From: Cyanoderma ruficeps
Lineage: Eukaryota; Chordata; Aves; Passeriformes; Timaliidae
Direction: 5' to 3'
Length of the DNA: 64,000 nucleotides
NCBI GenBank assembly: GCA_008694505.1
Contig: VZDJ01000219.1
Location: forward strand, 11,460,350 to 11,524,349
Part shown: positions 23,246 through 34,085 of the stretch, in pieces
Layout: each line of letters starts with the position of its first letter
Numbering within the stretch: the first letter of the stretch is position 1
Translations under genes and position numbers: made by a program
The notes under the pieces: generated by a model
Database searches by the model: none
What the model was told of the DNA's origin: nothing
The model's input: only the letters and a program-made list of their open reading frames with translations

Positions 23246-25250
23246 CCTGGGGCTGCTGCCAAACACCCCCTTCACCTGGACTTGGGGCCCAGCCTCGGGT
23301 GTGAGATGGGCAGGGGTCAGGGGACGCATGGCTTATGTCACCAGGGCCAGTGCAGAGGTCGGAGTTTCATGTGAACCCCTCAGGTGGCACTGCCCTGGAG
23401 TCAAAGCCATCCCAAGGAGGTTCTTTCCTCAAGGCAGGATGCACCCCTTGAATGAGGGGCAAGGAGCTGAGTCTGGTTCAGAGCAGGAGTTCCAGGCTCT
23501 CAGCCCTTGCTGGTAAAAGGCTCTGGCATCTCCTGTGAGGGAATGCAGGAGCCACTTTCTCTTCCTGTGTGTGCGCAGATCTGCGAGGAAGTTAACAGCT
23601 GGTTCAGCAAAGATAAAATTTTAAAACTTACAGCATTTAAATTTCCAGTGAGCACCTGGGAAATGCTTTGTTAATGGCAAGCAGGCACAGCTTTTCACAG
23701 CCATATCTCTGCCAGCCCTTACAGACTGTATCTGCCTCCCTGTGTACACAGTGCACGGGTGTCCCTGTGCCAGAGGCTCAGGGAATCTCCCTCTGCCACC
23801 TCGGGAAGGTGGTTCAGGTCCCTCACATCTCTCCTGGCTGTTCTATTTGCCTTCTCTTCACCAGGTACATTACCTCAGGGAATCTGTCTGCACCCCACTG
23901 AACCAAAACCTCCCTTGCTCCTCCCAGAAACAATGGCTGTGATGGCACGGGACTTGGGTTTTCATTTACTTGTCTATTTTTAAAGTTATAAACAGATCAA
24001 AAACAGGAGGCAGGAGAGGCAGCTAAAGAGTTTCCCCATTGTCCTGTTGCATTCAGGAGCTGGTTATTTTAGGGACAGGGTAACCAGCTGGAATTTAACC
24101 TCAGGGTTGTGTCATCCCTGCAAGAGCAGGGCAAGGAGAGAGCAGCCTTCTGCTTTGCCTCCTTTGGATTCATGAAAGTGCTGGCACTCTTCCCACTGAA
24201 AAAGAAATGCATACATCTTTGTGCCTTCTGCTATGCAATAGGACATAAATAATGTCACTTTTTTTTTGTATATCACAGAGTAGAATTCTTAGTTTTTCTG
24301 GGCATTTTAACTTAATGCCCCAAGCGCTTTGTTGAATTAATCTGTGCTTACTTAAACTTTAAGTGTCTCCTGTTTACAGTTGTCCCTCTTGCCATGCATG
24401 CAGCAGAATGGGGGTCAGTATTTTCTTGTGGGGATCTTTTTAGAGGTGCAGGTTGTTGACTGGTTGGGCCAGTGGGATGATGCCTGGAGGCTTTACTAGG
24501 ACTCACAAGTGACGAAAATGTTCAGTCCAAGATTGCCCTCCTGATCTCATTTTCTTCATACAGTGATCTGCACATGCAGGAACCTTCTGAGCCTGTTTTC
24601 CAGCCCATGCTCTCAACACAGTGACCTTCTTCCCTCATCTTTGGGCTTCTCCAGCCCCTCCGCAGCTCTCCCTGTTCAGCGTTCCTTCCTGCCCTGCAGT
24701 CCTGTCCACAGCCACCCTGGCATGGAGCATCCTGGGGTCTATGGGGACACGTGGGACTGACACAGACCCAGAGCTGACCATCAGCACAGGAAACAATTGC
24801 AACCTCTGTGTCTGAGACTCAGAAAAGGCTCCCACGACCACACAAGCTGCTTATTATTGTACAGTGCTCTGGGCCACAAACCAGATTCATAAAGAGCCCA
24901 GCTCCACCCTGTCTGGGCTCACAAGGCTTTTCTGGCAGCATCTCTGTCGTTTGAAGATGGGCTGGGGGCAGCCTGGAGAAGGTTCCCTGCTTGCAGAGGC
25001 ACCTCCAGTAGGAGTCTCTTCCCCAGGAGTCAATGGCTGACCACAGGTAGCTCTGCTTCTGCTTTCTCTTCCACTTTTCCTCTTTTGATTCTAAAGGAAA
25101 CAACAGACTCCATTAAATACCCGACAGCCCTGGCTCCCTCCCCTGGAGCGGTGAGCCCAGGCAGATTTCCAGTGGCCAGCATTTCCAAGCACACTCCAAT
25201 TTACCAGGCTTGAGGCTTGTCAACCCAAACAAGACTGAGGCTTTCCTTCT
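23246..25250. other. Non-coding spacer
   Basis: No gene recognised. A hairpin GGGCATT-TTAACTT-AATGCCC lies at 24300-24320. Open frames of 64-94 codons overlap on both strands near 24560-25100, with no family match. Confidence 0.6.
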
Positions 25251-27240
25251 GCAATATTAAAATTAATAAAAAAAAATCATAAATCCTCCTGGCACTGCTG
25301 GCTCACACCACTAAGCTATTCCATGCCAGCCCTATTGTTAAACTGTAAGCATCAGTTTCAATACTGTAATAAAATACTGCATTTGAAATTTTACTGTTCT
25401 CCATTAACCTCTTTTCTCCCTCTCTCCCCCACCTATTACATCATCCCTCTGTCTTCTGCAGCCTGACATTGCTCTGACATAAAACTTGAAACTTCCCCAC
25501 CTTTCACTTTTCCATTCTTCCGCTCTTTCAGAGCCTTTAGCTGTCACTTGTGCAATAGAACAGCTTAGCCAAAGCAATAAAGTGCTACACACCATCTCTG
25601 AACAGCCTGAGCAAGTTAAGGCATCCATGCCAAATACCACTGCTTCCCACACTCACACACACCCCCCATCTCATCCCCAGCCTTGATTCTACCCAGTGCA
25701 TTGACTTCAAACCCAGATTTTTCTCTCTGTGCGTGCGCTGTCAGCCAGTCTGAAAACAAGCCTCTTTCACAACTTCTCCTGCCAAGGGAGCGTTGTTCTT
25801 CTTTCTATTTAGTGGTTCTTTCTGCACGAACTGCCAGCTTTTTACTCAGGCACAGGCACCAGAGATAATTCCCAGGGACACCCTGTTTGAGGATGTCTCG
25901 TGGTCTCCCAGCACCTCCTCAAATGGCAACTTCATCGACCTCCATCCAAACCCATCAGCACATCAAGCATCAGTTCTGTCCATCTACCAGACTCCTTCCT
26001 CTTTGAAACCAGAGCAGCTTCCACAGGAGCTAGGCCAGTATCTGTTGGTTGGGATCTCCATGAATCATCTCGTTTCACTTGTTCCCTCCTTCTCCCCACT
26101 CCTCTAACTTGTCTAACAGGAGCCATGTGTAAGGGTAGGCAGGGGTAGCCCTGCAGCACCAGGCCAAGAGAAGACTTTTCCAGTCCCAGCACAATGATCC
26201 TGTTGTTCAAATGTTGAGGCAACATTGACTTATAAATTCAGGATATATTGCCATTGACTTTGCTGTCTCCTGTGCAGTTTCAGCAGCTGAGGAACCCAAA
26301 GAGAGATTTGGGGCAAAAACCAGAAATGGCCTATGAGGAACAGTCACTTTGATTGCATGGTGGTCAAGTGGTGTTTTACATTGAAAGAATTCACGTGGAT
26401 GTTCACTGTTGGCACCTAATAATCCCCTGGGGCTGTCCATGCTTTTCATACAGACACAAGAACTGGGACAGGATGGGGAGCAGTTTGCCCTGGGTGCCTG
26501 AGGGCGTGACAGGGTGGGGGTGCCCACACTGAAGGTGCTGCTGCCCCGTGGGCTGTCCCCAGCCCCCTGCCCTTAGTCAGCCTGGCTGCCGTGCCCATGT
26601 TGCAAAAAAAGTCACACCATAACCCCAACCTCAGAATATGCTCTGACACCAGCAACAACGAACAGCTTGTGAAAGTGCTGAACTGAGTGTTTTTCTATTT
26701 TGTGGGGGAAAATTGGGTGTGTTTTATTATTTTTTTTTTAAACTTTACCTCCACTGATTGGTTCTCTTCCACTTTTGGTGTCAAATAAGAAGAAAATTTT
26801 AAACTGCTGCTATTTGAGTTTTGTTTATCCTGCATAATAATGAGAATTTCTGCTTTTTTTTTTTTTTTTTCCTTGTGCAAGAGCTGGCAATATTGAAGAC
26901 TGGCTGTATTGTGAGCTCTCCCCATTCCTGCTTTTTATACACACAGAGACAGAGTCTCACTGATCTGCCAGTGATCTCGAGCCTACCTCGACGGACCAGG
27001 CTCTCTGGGGATGTGTCTGCTGCATCCGCCTCAGGCTTTTCCTGAAGAGAGACAACTAATTGGCAAAAATTATGTTGCATTACGTGTGGTGGCTCTGTGA
27101 TGTGGACTGCCGTGTGAGGCCTCCCAAACTCGCTGCAAAGCGTGGAGCCAATGGGGCAGATGTTTGTGCTTTCCATCCCGAGGTGGAGGATTTTAGAGAT
27201 TTGGGCTGGTGGTTCCAAGCCTGCGTCACAATTAATTCAT
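25251..27240. other. Non-coding spacer with pyrimidine and T tracts
   Basis: A pyrimidine-rich tract runs over about 25385-25440 and a CACACACACCCCCC patch lies near 25660. A 17-base T run is at 26854-26870. The plus-strand frame at 25793-26107 and minus-strand frame at 26799-27218 cross these tracts and look like chance. Confidence 0.6.
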
Positions 27241-27365
27241 GAATGAGCCCAGTATGTGAGCTGCACTGTTAACATTAGGGCTGACAACAGACATCCAGGC
27301 TTTTCTAATGCACTAATTGATAAGTTTACTTTTAGGGGCTCAAGGGCCTTGTTTACCTTTCAGAG
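27241..27365. promoter_or_regulatory. Possible conserved non-coding element
   Basis: A repeat-free AT-rich block with CACTAATTGATAAGTTTAC near 27311, which contains a TAATTG homeodomain core next to a GATAAG site. Inferred only. Confidence 0.25.
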
Positions 27366-27960
27366 TTTCAGTCCACACACACTGTTTTTATTTTGGGTGG
27401 AAAACAGTGCTTTGATATCCAGGGTGAACTCAGCTACCTGTATGTGTGTGTTTAGCTTGCTTTGCTTCACTTCCAAGGCTCCCCAGGGGTGCAGAGGGGA
27501 GAGGGGGAGCAGATGAAGGAGGCGGTGACTCTCGGATTAATTACAGATGCTGGGTTAACTGCAAAAAGCAGCAGAGAAGGAGGAGGCAGGGGAACACTGT
27601 CTGACCTCATCCACTCTTTCTTCCAAAAGAAATTAGCAGGTAGACTGTCACAGAGAGGCTGAGAGTGAGACCCCAGCACTGCTCTGCTGCTTTCGGCTGA
27701 GGATGCCAATTCACATGAGCTGAGGTTTAGCCCACAAAGATTTCATAGCCTGTAAATATAATTTAAGGCGATGGGGGAAGAACCATATGTTTGAGAAAAG
27801 GGACAGCTTCCACCCAAACAAACAAATACTGCAACTAATAGAAAACCAGCAAAAATGGGTTATGTGGCTCCTCAGCTGTTTTGTATGACGTGGCAGGAGG
27901 GTATTTTGTCCTCGTGTGAAGCTTGTCCCATGTCTTTGGCCAGTCGTGGCTGAGCAAGGG
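27366..27960. other. Non-coding spacer
   Basis: Nothing gene-like. The GGGAGAGGGGGAGC stretch near 27497 is purine-rich. Minus-strand frames of 80-84 codons have no family. Confidence 0.6.
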
Positions 27961-29200
27961 GACATTTCAGAATTTATTTTCTTTCAGTTGATTCCAACCA
28001 GATTGCCCACGCTCTGCTTAATGTAGTGCCTGCTGGAGAAGTGGGACAAATATTCAGTCACATTAAAAATAAACCCAGAAATAGCAGCTTATAAATTTGG
28101 ATTTTTTTCTCCTATTATTATTTATGGGTGAATCCTGTCAGAGGCATAAATGCAATATCTTCGTAGGCCGGTGCTGGGCTTTATATCAAAGGGGTTCTAA
28201 CGTATACTTCATGTACTCAGCTGCAACTATTATAAACTATTTCATGTACAGCTAGAGACAAATGATCTCTCCCATGTTTGTCTTAACTTATAAAATGTAG
28301 TTGGGGTTGCTTGAATTCACTTCCAAACCTCCTGCATGGGGAGGGGGGAGGGGGCAGAAGATTTATACCCCTGTAATATAATCAATTCTAAGCATATCTT
28401 TAGACAAATAATTTAGAAATCTGTGCAACAAGAAACACCTCTATTAATTTCAGGATACACCGTTTTATGCATTTTTATGTGCGTGGAAGAAAGCGATTAA
28501 ATTTTCTAAAATAAAAGCCCCTAACTCTGTTAAGGAAGCAAATTCTAACGAGAACATTTTGAAATAAAATCCCAGAAGGCAACAATCCCTCCAACAATTA
28601 AACTGGGAGAAGGTCCCCTGAGGGCAGACCAACAAAATTTAGTAAAAATAATTGCCGTGCTGGGTCCTTGCTCTATTTTAGCTGAGTATAAGCAGACACA
28701 CAAAAAAATAACCTACTGAGAACAAGAACATTCCTGCATGAAGCAGGCGAACAACAGAGCCATGTAACTACCTGGCCACACCACTCGGCTTTTGCTGGCA
28801 CGCAACGCAGATTTTTATACCTCAGCCAATATAAAATAACAATCAGCCTATTTACAAGGCTCTGCCAAATATTAACCTTATATCCAATTCTCTTCAAACC
28901 TTTCAAAGTATCTAATGTGAACCATGCAAGTTCCTCATTACCTGATCATATTCTGTAACTGCGCTGTTATGGGCTAGTTATATTTTTTAAAGGATGGTGT
29001 GTTTATGCAAAGATAATGATGCGGTGCATTTTATGCTGAAAAACTCAATAATTAATTAATTTATAATCCCCCCTTGCTCTTCACCCCCCCTCCCTCCAGA
29101 AAGAATAAAATAAAAGATTAATTTGCTGGAGAAAACAGGTTCATGTTTGCCCTTAAGACAGAGCACAAAATTACTTTAGCATGTGTACAGTGGTTAAAGC
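27961..29200. promoter_or_regulatory. Candidate block of conserved non-coding elements
   Basis: About 1.2 kb is AT-rich, free of recognised transposons, and packed with sequence-specific factor motifs. These include ATCAAAGG (TCF/LEF) near 28185, TTTATGCATTTTTATG near 28463, GATTAAATTTT near 28495, GTTTATGCAAAG near 29000 and a homeodomain tract, AATAATTAATTAATTTA, around 29047-29063. A G-rich island lies at 28338-28354. There is no reading frame of interest except a 77-codon minus-strand one. This is the strongest stretch of regulatory texture in the window, but the claim needs alignment. Confidence 0.42.
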
Positions 29201-29850
29201 AAGTTAAATGTGTGCATGTCCACAGCCAGGTGAGAGCCATTGTAAAAGGGAGCTGGGAATGAAGAAAGCCCAGAGGTAGCTCTTAAAAGCTGAAGGTTGC
29301 CTCCAAAAAAGCAATATTGGACTTGCAAGGAGATATTCATGGTGATTAATTGTGAGAAAAAGGCTTTGTGTCTGGAGTAGGACAGGGGCAGAAGGGAGGA
29401 GGAGGAGGCACAGAGCGATCCTTTAGCCTCTCTCCTGTGCCAGACGTGCATCCCTGGATTTAAAAAAAATGAATTTCTGCCTTGCTCAGTTTTCTGTGGG
29501 GGTCCCTTGGACCTCTTTGTTTATTTCAGGGAATTGTTTGTGAAGGGAGAGCAGGGCCATGGGAGGCTCTGGTCCATCACAGGGCTGGGCACTCGGAGGT
29601 GACAGGACAGAGCGTGGCCTCAGCTGGTGCCACGCTGCTCCAACAGCCCCAGAGCTGCTGCTGGAGCCATCTGGGTGCCCAGGAAGCCACCCTGGCCACT
29701 TTGTGCCCTTCTGGCACAACCTGAAACCAGGACCCCTCACCCTGTGCAGGGAGTGCTTCTTCCCACAGCTCAGTGAGATCTTTCTAATTTGGCTCCTCTT
29801 TTCCCTCTGAACATCTGCAAAGATCATTTTGGATATGATCTGCATTGAGA
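29201..29850. other. Non-coding spacer, GC-richer
   Basis: A GGGAGGAGGAGGAGGC purine patch lies near 29394. The overlapping frames at 29482-29845 on both strands follow the GC-rich composition and match nothing. Confidence 0.6.
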
Positions 29851-30360
29851 ACTGGGTTTCTTATTTTAAAGGGAGCCTTTAAGTCTAATTTTTTTAGACA
29901 CCTTTTTACCAGGACTACTTTTAACAATAGGTTACCAGATCCATCACACAATCTGACTAAAAGCCCGTATTTATTTCCCTAATTTTATAAACATTTAATA
30001 GGTCCTTATTAAACACATCAGCCAGCATGATTTAATAACACAATCAGTCTAGAAGTTTAAGAAAATTGAAAACAGGATTTGAATGTAATACAGCCACAAT
30101 TACCGGAGATTATAGGCAATCATTTCCATATGTCTGCAATGGGGAGCTGCTAATCTCTGTTTGCGTGGAGGTGATTTCCTCTGGAACACTTCCCAGCCTT
30201 CAACAGCGCTAGTGCTGAACAAATTAGATTTGAAAGTCCCCAATTTTATGACTAAGGTAATATACTCTGTGTATTTAGAGAAACACTGATTTCCTATTTT
30301 AACTGGCTTCCAAATGCTGGACAGAGACCTCGGCTTCATTTAGTTTGGCTCTGCTAGGTA
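29851..30360. promoter_or_regulatory. Candidate conserved non-coding element
   Basis: Repeat-free block with ACAATTACCGGAGATTATAGG near 30094, a CATATG E-box at 30127-30132 and TTTTAATAGG-type homeodomain cores. Texture continues that of 27961-29200. Function inferred. Confidence 0.35.
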
Positions 30361-30445
30361 TATGGTAAAAGATTTTTGGTTTGGTTGGTTTTTTGTTTTT
30401 TGGTTTTTTTTTTTTTTTAAGGGTCAGCACATTTTTTTTTGGGTG
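30361..30445. repeat. T/G-rich low-complexity tract
   Basis: Runs of T (up to 16) are interspersed with GG pairs. This is low-complexity sequence with no coding meaning. Confidence 0.85.
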
Positions 30446-30499
30446 TCTCAGAGACACACCACAAGTTCCCTCCATCCACAGGAGCAAAAGAGTTAGCAT

Positions 30500-30660
30500 C
30501 CAGTGACATCATGGCTGAGGAATGCGCAGCAATTAGCTCTGCAGTTCTGCAGGCAGCCTACGGCCGGGGGACAAGCAGCTCCCTCCTGCTAAACTTTAGG
30601 AGTCCTAACACCTTATTCCCTGACCTACCGCTTATGAGATCCTGAATAGCGTCACTTGTG
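30500..30660. promoter_or_regulatory. Possible conserved non-coding element
   Basis: Short repeat-free block with GCAGCAATTAGCTCTGCAG near 30528 and CpG-containing segments (GGCCGGGGG, TACCGCTTATGAG, AGCGTCAC). Weak inference. Confidence 0.25.
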
Positions 30661-31890
30661 TTTTGTGGGAATTCATCTGGTAAACGGGGCTTTTTGTGCG
30701 TGGCCTCGGCTGGGCTTTGGCAGAGAACGGGACTGCTGTTGGGAAAGGTTTCCTGTGCGGAGCAGGCAGGAGCTGGGCTGCTTTCAACAGGAGCCAGTGA
30801 CCGATGGAGATGGGAGAGCTGCAGGGAATGGAAGGGCTGTGGGTGTGCCAGGATGTCGGGATGTGCTCTGGGGATGTCAGGAGCCCGCCTCTCCTGGTGG
30901 CATCCGAGGCATCTTCAGAGATTTTTTTTTCTCACGTGATTGGCATTTATGAAATGTTCGTGTCAGATTCGTAGCAGAGAACTCTGAGTGAGACAGAAAG
31001 GAAATCTGTGGAACCCAGAAAAGGAGAGAAGAGCAAAGGAAGGAGCGGGTTCCCTGTGTGCAGCACACATTTGTGGCATCGCTTGTTTCACCTCCCTGGT
31101 GCTGGACCATAACATTGGGGAGGACCTGGAATGAGCCTTGAGAGAGGGACAAAGATGGCTCTGCTGGGGAGAAGGGAGGGAGCACAGGCAGCTGAGTGTC
31201 TGCAGCTCTTGTCTTTTGAGTGCCTGTATTTGTGAAGCTCACTGCATTCTTGTGCTGTTACAAGAGCCTTTCTCCGTGGGATCTGGCCCTGCAGACAGAG
31301 AATGTCCCTCCTCTATTTCACTAAATCAGAAAGATGATACTTGTGCACTGGTCTAGGAAATGATAAAGTGGATGTTCCTGTTGGAAAGGCTCATTTGTGC
31401 CCAGATTATCTTTCCCAGCTGAGGGAGGGGAAAGTGGCCTTTAACAGCCCTAGGCCAGGACTTCAGCATGGGCTTAACTCCATCATTGTCCAAAAAAAGC
31501 ACTTGGGCATGTACAGGATCTAAAACACGTGCTTGATTCACCTTGCTTCCATTCAAGGGACAGAGCAACACAGGACATCTGGACACTGACTTGGCTAAAA
31601 ATGGCACATCCTCTTTCAGTAAGCACATGAGGACTTCCCTGAATTGCAACCCTAATCTGAAATTTTGGTTTGATTTTGCTTTATTCGTTTTGATCTTAGC
31701 AAGAGTTAGTGAAATCAGGCTGAAGATGTGAAAGAGTAAAAGAAAAAAAGTAGTTCTCACACTATTGTTGCTAAAAACCCCACGGCAAAACAAAAGGTTC
31801 CCCTAAAAAATGACCCAGACTGAAACAACATGCAGCATGGAAATGCACAGAGATGAGGAGTTGAGTTGTGACATTTGAGCAAACTTCTAA
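30661..31890. other. Non-coding spacer
   Basis: Frames of 93-146 codons overlap on both strands (for example 30656-30952 plus, 30877-31242 minus and 31353-31793 minus) with no recognisable product. No repeats recognised. Confidence 0.6.
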
Positions 31891-32500
31891 AGTGACCAAA
31901 GTTCAGCACTTTTCAACTGTAGCAGGGGAATCACCAAAGGGAATTTTGCTACCTGGTGTTCCAACATTACTGTAATGGAAGTGATGAATCCCAAGGTATA
32001 AGAGTGACACAAAACTTGCCACAGGCCAACCTCGGATGTAACAGCTGACCCAGACTGAATTTTTATATAATGAATGAAACACCGACAGGGTTAAGTAGGT
32101 GACGATATTAGGTGTGTCCTTTTCATTTCCAGCAAGCACAGAACGAACCCGAACACCTACCGCCACTCGCAAAGTTTCCTTCTGTGATCTGCCTCCATCC
32201 TGGTTAGACCAAAAGGAAAAAAGCACGTTGGCTCTTGTAATAAAATAAATGTACAATCCCTGCACATTACTGCCTTTGTAGTTGCTTTTACCCTGAAAGA
32301 GCCCAGCTCTAGTGCACAGTATATTTTTCATCATAAACTTGCTCATGTATGCATTCCAGATGGCGTGAAGAAGGGCTTCAGGAATTCTAGTGGCAACCGC
32401 TAGCATTACGAAAATAAAGGTAGGGCCCAGTTTTATGATGAACCTTGATCTTAAGGAGTTTATAACTAGACTGGCTCCAAGTTATACTTGGAATACATGA
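31891..32500. promoter_or_regulatory. Candidate conserved element containing a 167-codon open frame
   Basis: A minus-strand frame stays open from 32406 down to 31903. Its translation has no domain that I recognise, no signal peptide, no low-complexity bias and no splice flanks. The DNA is repeat-free and AT-rich with scattered CpGs (GTGACGATATTAGG, GAACGAACCCGAACACC), which fits a conserved non-coding element better than an exon. A frame of this length is not surprising by chance in 64 kb. A genuine single-exon peptide remains possible but unsupported. Confidence 0.35.
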
Positions 32501-32760
32501 ATACATTTATTACATCAGTGAATTCCTTCATCAGCTTAAAAAAAAAAATCTGCCTTGGTTCTTGGGGGTTTTCTTGTTGGTTTTTTTTTTTTTGCTTTTT
32601 TTCTTTGAGTGAAGAGGTTGCTTGCAGTTTTCAGATGTTTCATGGCCTTCATTCCACATAAAAAATGAGTTGATTAAAAGGCAGCTGGCAAGACAACAAC
32701 CCCCTGGATATTGTAATAATTTTCCACTTGGAAACAAAACATTCTCCCACATTCCAACTA
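32501..32760. other. Spacer with T-rich tract
   Basis: A T-rich patch lies at 32578-32608 with one 13-base run. The 73-codon minus-strand frame here is its lysine-rich shadow. Confidence 0.65.
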
Positions 32761-32960
32761 TCTAGGTTGATTAACTTTGCAAAGCATTATGGCGTACAAC
32801 ACTGCTAACTCATTTTTGGGTGTATTTTTGATATGAAATATAGCCTTTTCCTTAAAATGGTCCATTAATAATTATTTGCATCAATACACAAAAATATGGC
32901 AATTAAGGATGCTGGAGTGGTCTATTAAGCTCAACTTCTACAGGAAAAGTTTTTTTTTCC
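32761..32960. promoter_or_regulatory. Candidate enhancer with octamer site
   Basis: A perfect octamer, ATTTGCAT, lies at 32874-32881 directly beside TTAATAATT homeodomain cores, in a repeat-free AT-rich block. The octamer is the classic POU-factor site. Enhancer role inferred. Confidence 0.35.
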
Positions 32961-33724
32961 TTCATTTTGTTTTTAAGTTCTTGCCAACAAGAAATATGAG
33001 CTCAACCAAAATAGGTTTTAGGAAGAGGGAGGGATAGGCTCCCGTTCAGGAAAGGTTTTCAGCAGATGCTTATGTTCCAGCGCTTTCACTGGGGTTTAAG
33101 CACATTCTTAATTTATTTGTGAACAGAGCTGGCTCTTTTATGAGCAAATCTTTACAGTGGACAATTTTTTATGATAACGTGTTCAAGGCTGTAGTCTTGT
33201 AAACTGGAATAAGGGTGGCACAGTGTGAGGCAGGAACCAAAGCAGGAAACAGAAACCAGGGACACGAGGCTGGGCAGGCTGGAGAGCAGTGTGGGGGTGG
33301 ATAGTCCATCAGGAGACAAATCATGGAACAAGGACCACGGTGGGAGCAGGTCCTGTGTGTTACAGAGACACTGAAGGCAGCTGTAACTTCTTCTAGTTTT
33401 TGCCAAAAAATATTTACTGCAGTTGTCTGGACTATGCATAATGCAGAGGGAGCTCACCTCTCCTGGAGGCGTTCATGTCACCTTTCTGAGGTGCAGTTTG
33501 GTTACAACAAGGAGATGGTTTTGTTCTTCCAGGAGTTCCATTGTTCTCTTTTTCGTGATGAATGGGGAGCCCACATCATGGCTCCAGCTGCATGAATCCC
33601 AGCCCAGCTCTCTGACCTCAGAGCTCTTATTTTTTGGTTTTTTTTATGAAAAAAGGAATCCATCAAAAATGGCTTTTTACTCCTCCAGGGTAAGGAATGG
33701 CCTTATTTAGGAAATTATTTTTTG
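32961..33724. other. Non-coding spacer
   Basis: No gene or recognised repeat. Frames near 33152-33710 on both strands match nothing. Confidence 0.65.
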
Positions 33725-34085
33725 TTAAATAGTTGAGTGCTCTACCTTGAAACAATCTCCTGTCATACCCGTGCTACCGAGCACGAAGGAGCTGGAAGGT
33801 TTGTCCGTCCATAATCCTTTGATTTCTGATTTGTCTTCTGGGCCATGGCTAAAACATTCAAGCACGTCTTGGAGGAAGACACAAGCGAGTGAGTTAAACA
33901 TGAGGCAGTAAATATCCTGGCTTGTGTTATTTTTCTGCTCTTTGAACTCCAAAAGAAGTTATTTGTCATTTATTTGATATCCCTTGACAATAAACATGAT
34001 GTCTGTGTAGAACTAGTTCCTGATAAGCTCTCCAATAAGGTCAAGACATGCAAACAAATGAAAGCAGCAGTAATATAGATGTTAA
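33725..34085. promoter_or_regulatory. Possible conserved non-coding element
   Basis: Repeat-free block with a small hairpin, CGTGCT-ACCG-AGCACG (33770-33785), AATCCTTTGATTT with a TCF/LEF-like core near 33812, and TATTTGATATCCC near 33972. Retained CpGs are scattered. Inferred. Confidence 0.28.

Noticed and set aside
24300..24320. GGGCATT/AATGCCC hairpin
   Set aside because: 7-base arms with a 7-base loop are expected by chance several times in 64 kb.
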